DNA from: Microbaculum sp051390635
GTDB taxonomy: Bacteria; Pseudomonadota; Alphaproteobacteria; Rhizobiales; Tepidamorphaceae
Length of the DNA: 64,000 nucleotides
Reading direction: 5' to 3'
Assembly (NCBI RefSeq): GCF_051390635.1
Contig: NZ_JBPODT010000001.1
Coordinates: 496,001 to 560,000 of the forward strand
In this document: one piece after another, positions 16,260-28,224 of the stretch
Numbering within the stretch: position 1 is the first letter of the stretch
Layout: each line of letters starts with the position of its first letter
Program-made: the position numbers and the translations under genes
Notes under the pieces: model-generated
The model's database searches: none
Seen by the model: only the letters and a program-made list of their open reading frames with translations
Told to the model about the DNA's origin: nothing

Positions 16260-16360
16260 TCCCTCGGAGCGTGGATTTCATCGACAATTTATCGACAAAT
16301 CGTTGACGTTGGCAAGGGGCGGAGGGTATTGAATTGGAAAGGGAGCCGATGTCCGATCCC

Positions 16361-16467
16361 TGTCATGCCCGCGCAGGCGGGCATCCAGTATCCGCCCGGC
16401 AAAGCGATCCGCGTCAGATCGCCACCGGCACGGGATACCGGATCATCCGCCTTCGCGGATGATGACG
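16361..16467. repeat. Pair of inverted palindromic (REP/BIME-like) units upstream of the hydantoinase gene
   Basis: Unit one (16361-16392) contains ATGCCCGC-GCA-GGCGGGCAT followed by CCAGTATCC. Unit two (16432-16467) is the same element in the opposite direction: its complement reads GTCATCATCCGCG AAGG CGGATGATCCGGTATCC in segments that align with unit one. Such 30-40 bp units reading GTCAT...CCAGTA are common intergenic repeats in Hyphomicrobiales and related groups. The pair ends about 37 bp before the start codon at 16504. Confidence 0.75.
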
Positions 16468-16503
16468 CCGGGGGAACGAGGACGAGGAAGAGGACCAGAC
16501 ACC

Positions 16504-20274
<3,771 letters not shown>

Positions 20275-20352
20275 GCGTGCCAGACGACGATGCTGTGGCG
20301 CGGCGCTGCGGTACAGCCTCGTGGCCTTCGCAGCCCCGAGAACCCAGGCGTC

Positions 20353-20586
20353 CTAGCGCCGCGGGAACAGGCTGCTCGCGGTCATCAAGACGAGGGTGAT
20401 CAGGACCATGAACGCCGCGGCGATGGCCGGGATGATGATGCCCGGATAGCCGAACACAACGCCTGCGAAGATCCACAGCATGATCATGTTGAGCATGAAC
20501 CAGACGCGCGACTCGTCCGTGCCCTGCACGGCGTCGCGGAGCATCCAGCCCAAAAGCGGAATCGCGTAGATCATTCGAAGCAGCAT
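20353..20586 (-). CDS. Small membrane protein of unknown function
   Basis: A 77-residue protein with three hydrophobic stretches: residues about 4-15 (RMIYAIPLLGWML), 26-44 (VWFMLNMIMLWIFAGVVFGY) and 46-70 (GIIIPAIAAAFMVLITLVLMTASSLF). No family is recognised. The ATG at 20586 was chosen because AGGAAGG lies 8 nt upstream on the minus strand; an upstream in-frame start at 20682 would add a hydrophilic leader of 32 residues. It lies alone between the hydantoinase end and the ABC permease gene. Confidence 0.6.
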   Translation of the reverse strand: MLLRMIYAIPLLGWMLRDAVQGTDESRVWFMLNMIMLWIFAGVVFGYPGIIIPAIAAAFMVLITLVLMTASSLFPRR

Positions 20587-20733
20587 CGCGTCGTAGCCTT
20601 CCTCTTGCACTGTCGCGACGGGATGGCCTCGTTGCGGACCGTTGACTTGGGTCCCGTCGCGTTGCCGTACATAGATAGGCACGCGCCGCGTCAGGGAACG
20701 CGGCAGAAGGTCACGGCAGCGGCTATAACCGGG

Positions 20734-21414
20734 CTACCGGCCGATCCAGGACATCCGACGCTCGTAGAAGGCCTGCACCACCATGAGCAGCAGCACCATG
20801 GCGACGTAGTAGATCAGCGCGGCGAGGTAGAACTCGGCGTACTTGTAGGTGAAGGCGACCGCCTGCTGCGTCACGGTCATCAGCTCGCGCAGCGAGATCA
20901 CCGAAGCGATCGACGTCGCCTTCAGCAGCGTGATGAACTCGTTGACGGTCGGCGGCAGGGCGACACGCATCGCCTGGGGAACCTGGATCAGGAAGAAGAT
21001 CTGCAGCCGGTTGAAGCCGAGCGCCTTGCCGGCGTCGACCTGGCCGTGGTGGACGGCGCCGAGCGCGGCGCGGTTGATCTCCACCTGATAGGCCGCCTCG
21101 GTGAGCGCGAGCCCGATCAACGCCGCCAGGAACGGCGTGAACCACTGTTCGCGGAAGATGGGGCTTAGCTGCGGAAGCCCGTTCCAGATGATCAGCAGCA
21201 GCAGCAGGATCGGCACGGCGCGGAACAGGGTCACGTAGACCTTGGTCGCGGCCTTGAGCGTCCTGTTCGTGCCGCGCAGCGCGATCGCCATCGGCAGGGA
21301 CAGCGCGATGGCGACCGCGTGGGCCAGGACCGTGAGGGCGAGCGCGATAGCCGCCCCCTTGAAAAGCGAGGCCGAGAAAAGCGCCGAGACGAAGGCGGAC
21401 CAGTCGAAAGCCAT
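20734..21414 (-). CDS. Amino-acid ABC transporter permease
   Basis: A 226-residue HisMQ-type permease with about five membrane segments and the cytoplasmic EAA loop AYQVEINRAALGAVHHGQVDAGKALGFN (about residues 108-135), which contacts the ATPase. The N-terminus FKGAAIALALTVLAHAVAIALSLPMAIALRG is typical of polar amino-acid permeases. It follows the solute-binding protein gene (43-bp gap) and the agmatinase-family gene, all on the minus strand. No ATP-binding subunit or second permease is encoded here, so either the permease works as a homodimer with an ATPase encoded elsewhere, or the locus is incomplete. Confidence 0.92.
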   Translation of the reverse strand: MAFDWSAFVSALFSASLFKGAAIALALTVLAHAVAIALSLPMAIALRGTNRTLKAATKVYVTLFRAVPILLLLLIIWNGLPQLSPIFREQWFTPFLAALIGLALTEAAYQVEINRAALGAVHHGQVDAGKALGFNRLQIFFLIQVPQAMRVALPPTVNEFITLLKATSIASVISLRELMTVTQQAVAFTYKYAEFYLAALIYYVAMVLLLMVVQAFYERRMSWIGR

Positions 21415-21456
21415 TTCGTTTCGCTCCCGGCGCTTCGGCTCGCCCGGCCTGACCGG

Positions 21457-22290
21457 TTACTGGCCGATCCCGTCCAGCGCGTCGGCGGGAATCCGCCACG
21501 TCTCCGCGATCGCCTTCAGACGGCCCGAAGATACAAGCTCGGCCACCGCCGCCTCAACGGCCGCCTGATCGCTCGCCGGCTCCTTGCGGAAATAGGCCGC
21601 GTACTGCTCCTTGTTGGGATCGGAGAAGATGACCTTCAGTTCGCCCGGCTTCTGCAGGTCGCGGAAGGCGAACTCGGAGTCAAGCGTGATGCCGCCCGTT
21701 ACGCGTCCGAGCAACACCTGCTGGACCACGTCGGTGCCCTTCGGATAGGCCTGCACGTCGATCTCCGCCTTGCCGGCCGTTTTCAGCGCCGCGTTCACGT
21801 CGGCGACGATCTTCTCGTAGATCGAGCCGGACTGGTAGGACAGTGTCTTGCCGCTGAAGTCCTCGTAGCTGGAGAACGCGCCGTCCGCGTCCGACCGGCC
21901 GACGACCACGCTGCCGGTCTTCAGATACGGCACGCCGTTGAAGCTCTCCAGCCGTTCCGGCTTCAGCGTAGCACCACTGATCATCATGTCGCAGCGCTTG
22001 GCATCGAGCGCCGGCAGCAGGCCGGAGAAATCCAGGGTGACGATCTGCGGCTCCACCTTCCACGTCTCGGCGAGCGCGGTGATCACGTCGACGTCGAAGC
22101 CGACCGGCTGATTGGCGTCGGCGTTTTCCATGTACTCCATCGGCGGAAACGTCGGATCGAGACATACGAGCAGTTTTCCGCCCGAGACGAAGCTCGGCGC
22201 CGTCTCTGCCCCCGCCCCTGCAGGCGCCGCCGTGGCGAGCGCGGACAGTGCCACAAGTCCGATGAGGATATTCAGTCCATTCCTGCGCAT
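21457..22290 (-). CDS. Amino-acid ABC transporter substrate-binding protein
   Basis: A 277-residue periplasmic binding protein (SBP_bac_3 type). A signal peptide covers about residues 1-28 (ILIGLVALSALATAAPAGAGAE). The mature part starts LLVCLDPTFPPMEYMENADANQPVGFDVDVITALAETWKVEPQIVTLDFSGLLPALDAKRCDMMISGATLKPER, the classic first lobe, followed by GSVVVGRSDADG and a hinge region. It captures a polar amino acid or related cation for the permease encoded downstream. The adjacent agmatinase-family gene suggests arginine or a guanidino compound as ligand, which is an inference from context only. Confidence 0.93.
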   Translation of the reverse strand: MRRNGLNILIGLVALSALATAAPAGAGAETAPSFVSGGKLLVCLDPTFPPMEYMENADANQPVGFDVDVITALAETWKVEPQIVTLDFSGLLPALDAKRCDMMISGATLKPERLESFNGVPYLKTGSVVVGRSDADGAFSSYEDFSGKTLSYQSGSIYEKIVADVNAALKTAGKAEIDVQAYPKGTDVVQQVLLGRVTGGITLDSEFAFRDLQKPGELKVIFSDPNKEQYAAYFRKEPASDQAAVEAAVAELVSSGRLKAIAETWRIPADALDGIGQ

Positions 22291-22335
22291 ATTACCAACC
22301 TCTGGATCGTTGTTATGGATGCGGTTTGGAAACGG

Positions 22336-23352
22336 TCAGGTCCACTCCTCCGGAAGGTCGGAGCGGAACGTGGAAGGGGCCGGCGCCTCGCGGTACTCGA
22401 CGCCGGGCAGGACGCACAGCATCTCGAACAGGAGGTTGGCCGCGATCAGCGCCGTATTGCCGGAGGTGTCGTACATCGGCGCGACCTCTACGAGATCGCA
22501 CCCGACGATGTCGAGACCGCGCAGACCGCGAATGATCTCAAGCGCTTGGATGAGACTGAGCCCGCCCGGTTCGACCGCGCCGGTACCGGGCCCGAACGCG
22601 GGGTCGAGGCTGTCGATGTCGAAGGACAGGTAGACCGGCTTGCCGGCGAGCCGCTTGCGGATCTCCTCCATCAGCGGCTCCAGCGAGCGGTGCCAGCAGC
22701 GCTCCGCGGGAACCACCCAGAAGCCCTGTTTGCGCGCCCAGTCGAGGTCGTCGGCGTGATAGCCGCTGCCGCGCAGGCCGATCTGCACCACGCTGCGGTT
22801 GTCGAAAAGCCCCTCTTCGGTGGCGCGGCGGAACTGCGAGCCGTGCGATATGCGCTCGCCGAACATCAGATCGTTCATGTCGGCGTGGGCATCCACATGG
22901 ACGAACGCGACCGGCCCGTAGCGCTTAGCCATCGCCCTGAGGATCGGCAGCGACAGCGTATGGTCGCCGCCCATCGCCAGCGGTCGGCAGCCGGCCTGGA
23001 CGATGCCGTCGAAATGCGCCTCGATATTCCCGACCGCGCGTTCGAGGCTGTAGGGGTTGGTCGCGACGTCACCGAGGTCCGCGACCGACAGGGAATCGAA
23101 GGGTGCCGCCCGTGTGGCCAGATTATAGGGGCGAACCATCACGCTCTCGTTGCGGATCTGCCGCGGTCCGAACCGGGTTCCGGACCGGTTCGACGTACCG
23201 ATATCGAGCGGCACGCCGACGAAGCCGGCGTCGAGGCCCGACGGATCGGGGATCAGCGGCAGACGCATCATCGTGGTGACGCCGCAGAACCGCGGCATGT
23301 CGTTGCCGCTCAGAGGCTGATGATGCTGCTTGGTAGTGGTGGCTTCGCCCAT
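22336..23352 (-). CDS. Agmatinase/arginase-family ureohydrolase
   Basis: A 338-residue binuclear Mn enzyme. Metal-binding signatures are all present: MGGDHTLS (about residues 127-134), FVHVDAHADMND (about 150-161) and LSFDIDSLDPAFGPGTGAVEPGGL (about 243-266). It hydrolyses a guanidino group to urea; candidates are agmatine, guanidinobutyrate and similar compounds. FGVPLDIGTSNRSGTRFGPRQIR-type N-termini are usual in agmatinases and guanidinobutyrases rather than arginases. It lies at the head of the minus-strand run with the ABC transporter genes and is divergent from a LysR regulator. Confidence 0.93.
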   Translation of the reverse strand: MGEATTTKQHHQPLSGNDMPRFCGVTTMMRLPLIPDPSGLDAGFVGVPLDIGTSNRSGTRFGPRQIRNESVMVRPYNLATRAAPFDSLSVADLGDVATNPYSLERAVGNIEAHFDGIVQAGCRPLAMGGDHTLSLPILRAMAKRYGPVAFVHVDAHADMNDLMFGERISHGSQFRRATEEGLFDNRSVVQIGLRGSGYHADDLDWARKQGFWVVPAERCWHRSLEPLMEEIRKRLAGKPVYLSFDIDSLDPAFGPGTGAVEPGGLSLIQALEIIRGLRGLDIVGCDLVEVAPMYDTSGNTALIAANLLFEMLCVLPGVEYREAPAPSTFRSDLPEEWT

Positions 23353-23430
23353 GCGTTTCTCCTTATGCGGAAAGACTGATGAGACGGCTGTGCTCTATCC
23401 ATAGCGGTCTGAAAAATGTTACTTTCAAAT

Positions 23431-23442
23431 TCACAAATGTGA
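23431..23442. promoter_or_regulatory. Candidate LysR operator between agmatinase-family gene and lysR
   Basis: TCACAAATGTGA (arms TCACA / TGTGA, 2-bp spacer) lies in the 116-bp divergent intergenic region 27 bp before the GTG start of the LysR gene. The surrounding sequence is A+T-rich. Position and symmetry suit LysR autoregulation and control of the divergent operon. Confidence 0.4.
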
Positions 23443-23468
23443 TTGCACTTACATTGGGCTAGACGGGC

Positions 23469-24380
23469 GTGAATATAGCCGATGTCGATCTGCGCCTGCT
23501 GCGCGTGTTCATGACCATCGTCCGGTCCGGCGGCTTCACGCAGGCCCAGGCGGTGCTGAACCTCAGCCAGTCGACGATCTCCAACCACGTGAAGTCGCTG
23601 GAGGCGCGTCTCGGCGTCCGCCTGTGCGACCGCGGCCGCACCGGCTTCCGGCTCACCCGCGAGGGGCGCAGGATCTTCGAGGCGGCGGAACGGCTGCTGC
23701 ATTCCATCGAGGCGTTCCGTACCGAAGCCCTCGCCCTCAAGGGCGAGCTCGCCGGCGAGATCCGCATCGGCATCGTCGACAGCACGATCGGCGACCAGTC
23801 CTCGCCGATCGTCAGGACCCTGTCGCGCTTCGTCGCGCTGGGTCCCGATATCCGGCCGTACCTGACGATTTCCGATCCGCCGAGCCTGGGCATGGAAGTG
23901 GCCCGCGACGGGCTCGACGTCGCGATCGGCGTATTCCCCAGCCCGATCGCCTCGCTGACGCGCCAGCCCTTCTACGACGAGCCGCAGGGCTTCTATTGCG
24001 GCGAGGGCCATCCGTTTTTTGACAGGCCCGAGGCCGTGACCATCGAGGAGATCCGCGCCGCCCCCGTGATCAGCCGGTCCTACTGGCAACTCGCCGATCT
24101 GGAGCGGCTGGAGATGCACGAGTTCGGCGCCATGGCGAATACGATGGAGGCGGCGCTGGCGCTGATCCTGACCGGCGGCTTCGTCGGGTTTCTGCCCAAT
24201 CATCTCGCCGACCCGTTCGAGCGGCGCGGTGCCCTGCGGCGGCTGCTCTCGGAGCGGCTGAGCTATGACGCCAACATCGTCGTCATCAGCCGCAAGGGCC
24301 ACGAGAAACAGCCCCTGCTCCAAGCCTTTCTCGAGTGCTGCGCGGCGGAAAACCGCGCGCGGGCCACCGCCGCCCGCTAG
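23469..24380 (+). CDS. LysR-family transcriptional regulator
   Basis: A 303-residue LysR-type regulator: an N-terminal winged helix-turn-helix (about residues 6-65, LRLLRVFMTIVRSGGFTQAQAVLNLSQSTISNHVKSLEARLGVRLCDRGRTGFRLTREGRRIF) and a C-terminal periplasmic-binding-like effector domain from about residue 90 (GEIRIGIVDSTIGDQ). It starts with GTG and has no strong ribosome binding site. It is divergent from the agmatinase-family/ABC genes and is their likely regulator, with an amino acid or guanidino compound as a plausible effector. Its stop shares CTAG with the stop of the convergent TetR gene. Confidence 0.92.
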   Translation: MNIADVDLRLLRVFMTIVRSGGFTQAQAVLNLSQSTISNHVKSLEARLGVRLCDRGRTGFRLTREGRRIFEAAERLLHSIEAFRTEALALKGELAGEIRIGIVDSTIGDQSSPIVRTLSRFVALGPDIRPYLTISDPPSLGMEVARDGLDVAIGVFPSPIASLTRQPFYDEPQGFYCGEGHPFFDRPEAVTIEEIRAAPVISRSYWQLADLERLEMHEFGAMANTMEAALALILTGGFVGFLPNHLADPFERRGALRRLLSERLSYDANIVVISRKGHEKQPLLQAFLECCAAENRARATAAR

Positions 24381-25099
24381 GCCCTGATCTCCCCGTACGC
24401 CCCGAGGCACCAGAGCTCGGTCAGCAGGTCGGCGACGGCGGCCTCGTCGTCGGCGAAATCGTCCAGCGCCGGGTCCTTGCGCAGGTAGAGCTGGGTCAGG
24501 AATTCATCGATCATGCCGCCCAATGCATAGGCGACAGGCAACAGCTCGGCCGGGGGCTGCGCACGCCCACCGAAACCGCCCGCCCGGCGCTTGGCGATCG
24601 AGGCGGCCATGCGCATGTTCCACTGCCAGTTCAATTCCTGCAGCGATTTGCTGACCGCGGTTTCCTCGCCACCCAGATCGAACAGGCAGCGCATCAACGG
24701 GGCGTTGGCGCGGAACACCCGGGTATAGATCAGCGTCGCCCCGCGCACCCGTTCCCGCGACCCCGGGTCACCCTCCCGCGCGCCTTCCAGCCGGTCTCGC
24801 ACGAACGCGGCGAAGGCCTCGATTAGCGCTTCGGTCGCAGCCCGGATATCGGCGAAGTAGCGATAGAAGGTGCCGTGCGCGACGCCGGCGTTGGCGGTGA
24901 CGACCGCGACCTTCAGCGCACTGCGCGCCACGCCCGACTGCAGCTCGGCCGCCACGCTTGCCAGGAGCTTCAGCCGCGTCCGCTCCGGCTTGCGCAGGTC
25001 CTCGGCCTGCGCCCTGGCCAGCAGGACCGCGGTGAAGTCCTGCATCGCCTCGTCGTCCGCGCCCCCCTTGGAATAGGCCGGGGCATAGGGCGTTTTCAT
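24377..25099 (-). CDS. TetR-family transcriptional regulator
   Basis: A 240-residue regulator. The helix-turn-helix is at about residues 35-80 (RTRLKLLASVAAELQSGVARSALKVAVVTANAGVAHGTFYRYFADIRAATEALIEAF), with the usual GTFYRYF recognition helix. The C-terminal helical domain senses an unknown ligand. ATG at 25099 (MKTPYAPAYSKGG) is used; longer frames upstream lack coding character and would run through the operator. It is divergent from a CoA ligase/enoyl-CoA hydratase operon, and an 18-bp palindrome lies between them, so it probably represses that operon in response to an acyl-CoA or acid. Confidence 0.9.
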   Translation of the reverse strand: MKTPYAPAYSKGGADDEAMQDFTAVLLARAQAEDLRKPERTRLKLLASVAAELQSGVARSALKVAVVTANAGVAHGTFYRYFADIRAATEALIEAFAAFVRDRLEGAREGDPGSRERVRGATLIYTRVFRANAPLMRCLFDLGGEETAVSKSLQELNWQWNMRMAASIAKRRAGGFGGRAQPPAELLPVAYALGGMIDEFLTQLYLRKDPALDDFADDEAAVADLLTELWCLGAYGEIRA

Positions 25100-25153
25100 C
25101 CCGGAACCCTCAAAATATCCGCCATTGACTCCAGCCTTCCATCGATCAAAAAT

Positions 25154-25171
25154 GATACTGATATCACTATC
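25154..25171. promoter_or_regulatory. Candidate TetR operator, 18-bp palindrome
   Basis: GATACTGATATCACTATC is symmetric except for one C/C pair; its core TGATATCA is a perfect 8-bp palindrome. It lies in the 92-bp gap between the divergent TetR gene and the CoA ligase gene, 21 bp before the latter's ATG, where a bound repressor would block transcription. Confidence 0.65.
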
Positions 25172-25191
25172 GCTAATTGAGGCGAAAATCA

Positions 25192-26496
25192 ATGCTGGTC
25201 GACCGCGCGGACTTCGCCGATCTCTCCGATCTCGCCGCTCACCGCCAGCGGCTGTGGGAAGTCCAGCGCGACTACGTCGCTGCGCAATCGCCGCTGCATC
25301 GGCGTGCCTGGGGCAAGACGTTCCCGCCGAAATCGCTCGACGGCCTGGCCGACCTGCCGTTCACGACCAAGGAGATGCTGCGCGCCAGCCAGCGCGATCA
25401 TCCCCCCTTCGGCGACTACCTCGCCGGCGACGAGACGATGGTCGCCCGGGTCCACCGCACCTCCGGCACGACGGGCACGGCGATGAACCTGGCGCTGTCC
25501 CGGCGCGACGCGCACGAAACCGCCGTGGTCGGCGGCCGCGCGCAGGCGGCAAGCGGCCTCGGCCCGGGCCACCGCGTCGTCCACTGCCTGAACTACCGGC
25601 TCTGGATGGGCGGCTTCACCGACCACACCACCCTGGAGGAGACCGGCGCCACCGTCGTCCCCTTCGGCGTCGGCGAGACGCAGCTGCTGATCCGCACCAT
25701 CCGCGACCTAGGCATCACCGCGATCTCCTGCACGCCCTCCTACCCGGCCGTGCTCGAACGGGTGATCGCCGAGCACTTCCCGGAGCTGAAGCCTCGCGAC
25801 CTCGGGCTCAAGCTCGGCCTGTTCGGCGGCGAAGCCGGCCTCGACAACGCCGATTTCCGCGACCGCCTGGAGAAGACGTGGGGCTTTAGGGTACGCAACG
25901 CCAATTACGGCGTCTCCGACGTGTTCTGCAATTTCGCCGGCCAGACCGAGCGCGACACCGACCTGCATTTCATGGCGCTCGACATCCTCCACCCCGAGCT
26001 TGTGGAGCCGGCGACCGGAGATTCCCTGCCCTGGGCCGACGGTACGCGGGGCGAACTGGTGCTCACCCACGTGAGCCGGCAGTGCCAGCCGCTGGTGCGC
26101 TTCCGCACCGGCGACATCGTCGTGCTGACGGGAACGGACACGGCCGCCTGCGGGCGCACCGCGCCGCGCTTCCGCGTCGTCGGCCGGTCAGATGACATGG
26201 TGGTGGTGCGCGGCATCAACGCCTTCCCCACCCAGGTCGCAGCCGTCATCAACCAGTTCGCCGACCTGTCGGGCGAATACCGGATCGTCCTCGATGGCCC
26301 CGGTCCCTACGACGTGCTGCCGGTGGAAGCCGAGGTCGCGGACGGCGGCACGATCGAGGCCGCGCTGGCCTTATCGCTCGAACAGCGCATCAAGCAGGCG
26401 CTCGGCATCACCGCCAGGGTCGCCCTTCTTCCCTTCCATGCCCTGCCCCGCACCGAGGGCAAGACGCGCCGCGTCATTCGAAAGGACACGCCATGA
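25192..26496 (+). CDS. Phenylacetate-CoA ligase-like (PaaK family) acyl-CoA/AMP ligase
   Basis: A 434-residue adenylate-forming enzyme of the PaaK type, usual length for the family. The ATP loop is HRTSGTTGTAMNLAL (about residues 88-102). TPSYPAVLERVI, LFGGEAGLD (about 208), NYGVSDVFCNFAGQ, RFRTGDIVVL and GRSDDMVVVRGINAFPTQVAAVINQF (about 327-352) are the expected core motifs. It activates an aryl or short acyl acid to its CoA thioester. The ATG at 25192 follows GAGGCG; a TTG at 25177 is less likely. The stop overlaps the start of the enoyl-CoA hydratase gene, so both products probably act on the same CoA intermediate. Confidence 0.92.
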   Translation: MLVDRADFADLSDLAAHRQRLWEVQRDYVAAQSPLHRRAWGKTFPPKSLDGLADLPFTTKEMLRASQRDHPPFGDYLAGDETMVARVHRTSGTTGTAMNLALSRRDAHETAVVGGRAQAASGLGPGHRVVHCLNYRLWMGGFTDHTTLEETGATVVPFGVGETQLLIRTIRDLGITAISCTPSYPAVLERVIAEHFPELKPRDLGLKLGLFGGEAGLDNADFRDRLEKTWGFRVRNANYGVSDVFCNFAGQTERDTDLHFMALDILHPELVEPATGDSLPWADGTRGELVLTHVSRQCQPLVRFRTGDIVVLTGTDTAACGRTAPRFRVVGRSDDMVVVRGINAFPTQVAAVINQFADLSGEYRIVLDGPGPYDVLPVEAEVADGGTIEAALALSLEQRIKQALGITARVALLPFHALPRTEGKTRRVIRKDTP

Positions 26497-27263
26497 GCCT
26501 CGCCACCGCGAACGGCACCGTGCTCGCCGAAGATATCGGCGACGGCGTTCGCCGGATATCGCTTAACCGGCCGGACCGCCTCAACGCCATCGTGCCGGAC
26601 TTGCTCGACGATCTGGTCGAGGCGGTCACCGCTGCCGACGCCGACGAGGCCATCCGCGCCATCGTGCTGACCGGCGAGGGCCGCGCCTTCTGCTCCGGCG
26701 ACGACCTCAAGGACTTCGACGCCCAGGTCTCCGACGTGCCCGGCACCACCGCCTATATCGAGCGCATCCAGGATGTGACACGCGCGATGGTGCTCGGAAA
26801 CACGCCCGTCATCGGCGCGATCCGCGGCTGGGCCGTCGGCGGCGGCCTCGAATGGGTTATCAACTGCGATTTCGCCGTTGCCGCGGAGGGCACGCGCTTC
26901 TTCTTCCCGGAGATATCCTGGGGCGTCTTCGTCACCGGCGGCATCACCGACATCCTGCCGCGCATGGTCGGCCTGCAGAAGGCGCGCGAAATGATCCTGT
27001 TCGGCGAGAAGTTCGACGCGACCCAGGCGAAGGACTGGGGCATGCTGCGCGACGTCGTGCCGGACGACCAGCTGATGCCGCGCGCGTTGGACCTGGCGAG
27101 ACGGATCGCGGCCCTGCCCGCCGGGCCCGTCCGCGACCTGCGCCGCAGCCTCGCCCGCCCGGACGGCGCCGGCCTGCGTCAGGCCCTGAAGGCGGAGACG
27201 GAGGCGACGGTTCGCGGCTTCCTCGATCCCGAGACGGCGAAGCGCGTCGCCGGATTCGGATGA
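26493..27263 (+). CDS. Enoyl-CoA hydratase/isomerase family protein
   Basis: A 256-residue crotonase-fold protein. The oxyanion-hole motifs GRAFCSGDDLKDFD (about residues 66-79) and AIRGWAVGGGLEWVINCDFAVAAEGTRFFFPEISWGVFVTGG (about 109-150) are clear, with Glu in the FFFPEISWG stretch at the usual catalytic position. Coupled by an ATGA overlap to the upstream CoA ligase, it should hydrate, isomerise or hydrolyse the acyl-CoA made by that enzyme. No dehydrogenase or thiolase is adjacent, so the rest of the pathway is elsewhere. Confidence 0.93.
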   Translation: MSLATANGTVLAEDIGDGVRRISLNRPDRLNAIVPDLLDDLVEAVTAADADEAIRAIVLTGEGRAFCSGDDLKDFDAQVSDVPGTTAYIERIQDVTRAMVLGNTPVIGAIRGWAVGGGLEWVINCDFAVAAEGTRFFFPEISWGVFVTGGITDILPRMVGLQKAREMILFGEKFDATQAKDWGMLRDVVPDDQLMPRALDLARRIAALPAGPVRDLRRSLARPDGAGLRQALKAETEATVRGFLDPETAKRVAGFG

Positions 27264-27279
27264 GCCGACCGCCCGGCCG

Positions 27280-28224
27280 CTAAAGCACCGGATTCAGGTA
27301 GTTCAGGATCGCCTGCATCCGCAGCATCACCTTGCGGATGACATGGGTGGCGTTGGCGCTATCGGTGTAGATCGCCGCCGTACCGACCGCGCCGGGCCGC
27401 AACCGCGCCAGCGCCTCGGGATCGTCGAAGGCGATACGGACATAGAACGGCTCGGCCGAAACCTGCGTGGGTGTCGGGATCGTTCCGCCGATGACGGCCT
27501 GGCCCTGCGAGGCCACCTCGATGATCGCGTCGACCGTGCCGGTGACGATCTCGCCCGGCAGCGTCTTGAACGCGATCTCGACCGGCTGCCCGACCTTCAC
27601 GTGCCGAAGGTATATCTGGTTGATCTGCGTCACGACGCGCTTCGTCGTGGTGTCGATGAACACCATGGCCGGCTGGAACGGCGCGCTGGTGACCCTCTGT
27701 CCGGGACGCAGCGCCAGAAATGTCACGTAGCCGTCGGACGGCGCGCGGACCGTCGTTTCGTCGAGATTCCATTCCGCCGCCTGCAATTCGGCCCTGAGCA
27801 GATCGACCTCGGTCTGGGTCTGCTCGACCTGGAACCGCGTGCCCGCATCGCGGGAGGCAAGCTGGCGGTATTGCTGCAACCGCAAGGTCTGGAACGACAG
27901 TTGCGCCCGTTTCGCGTCGGCGGTGGCCTGAAAGACCGTCGGATCGAGCTGGAACAGCACGTCCCCTTGCTTGAGCGGCACGTTCGGCTCCACCGGCACC
28001 TCCGTCACCACGCCGCTCACGTTCGGGATGATCTGCACCGAGTAGGTCATCGTCCGCGCCGGGCCGGCCGGCGCCCCCCATTGCATGGGAATGAACAGGA
28101 CGACGAACAGCAGAACGATCCAGACGATCGTCGAAAGCCAGGTGCCGGGCTTGTTCGGCAGGACCTTCAGCTTCACCAGAATGGCAAGCAGCGCGACATA
28201 GACGAGCGTGAGAAAGGCGATCAT
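27280..28224 (-). CDS. yiaV: HlyD-family membrane fusion protein, YiaV-like
   Basis: A 314-residue periplasmic adaptor with one N-terminal anchor (IVWIVLLFVVLFIPM, about residues 31-45, preceded by a first hydrophobic stretch at 3-17). The barrel-hairpin layout of EmrA/AaeA proteins follows: VQIIPNVSGVVTEVPVEPNVPLKQGDVLFQLDPTVF (about 63-98), a helical hairpin (about 100-150), and a second lipoyl half with TVRAPSDGYVTFLALRPGQRV. It is coupled (ATGA) to a DUF3302 protein gene upstream, the same pair as E. coli yiaW-yiaV. No RND or MFS pump gene is next to it, as in E. coli. Confidence 0.88.
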   Translation of the reverse strand: MIAFLTLVYVALLAILVKLKVLPNKPGTWLSTIVWIVLLFVVLFIPMQWGAPAGPARTMTYSVQIIPNVSGVVTEVPVEPNVPLKQGDVLFQLDPTVFQATADAKRAQLSFQTLRLQQYRQLASRDAGTRFQVEQTQTEVDLLRAELQAAEWNLDETTVRAPSDGYVTFLALRPGQRVTSAPFQPAMVFIDTTTKRVVTQINQIYLRHVKVGQPVEIAFKTLPGEIVTGTVDAIIEVASQGQAVIGGTIPTPTQVSAEPFYVRIAFDDPEALARLRPGAVGTAAIYTDSANATHVIRKVMLRMQAILNYLNPVL

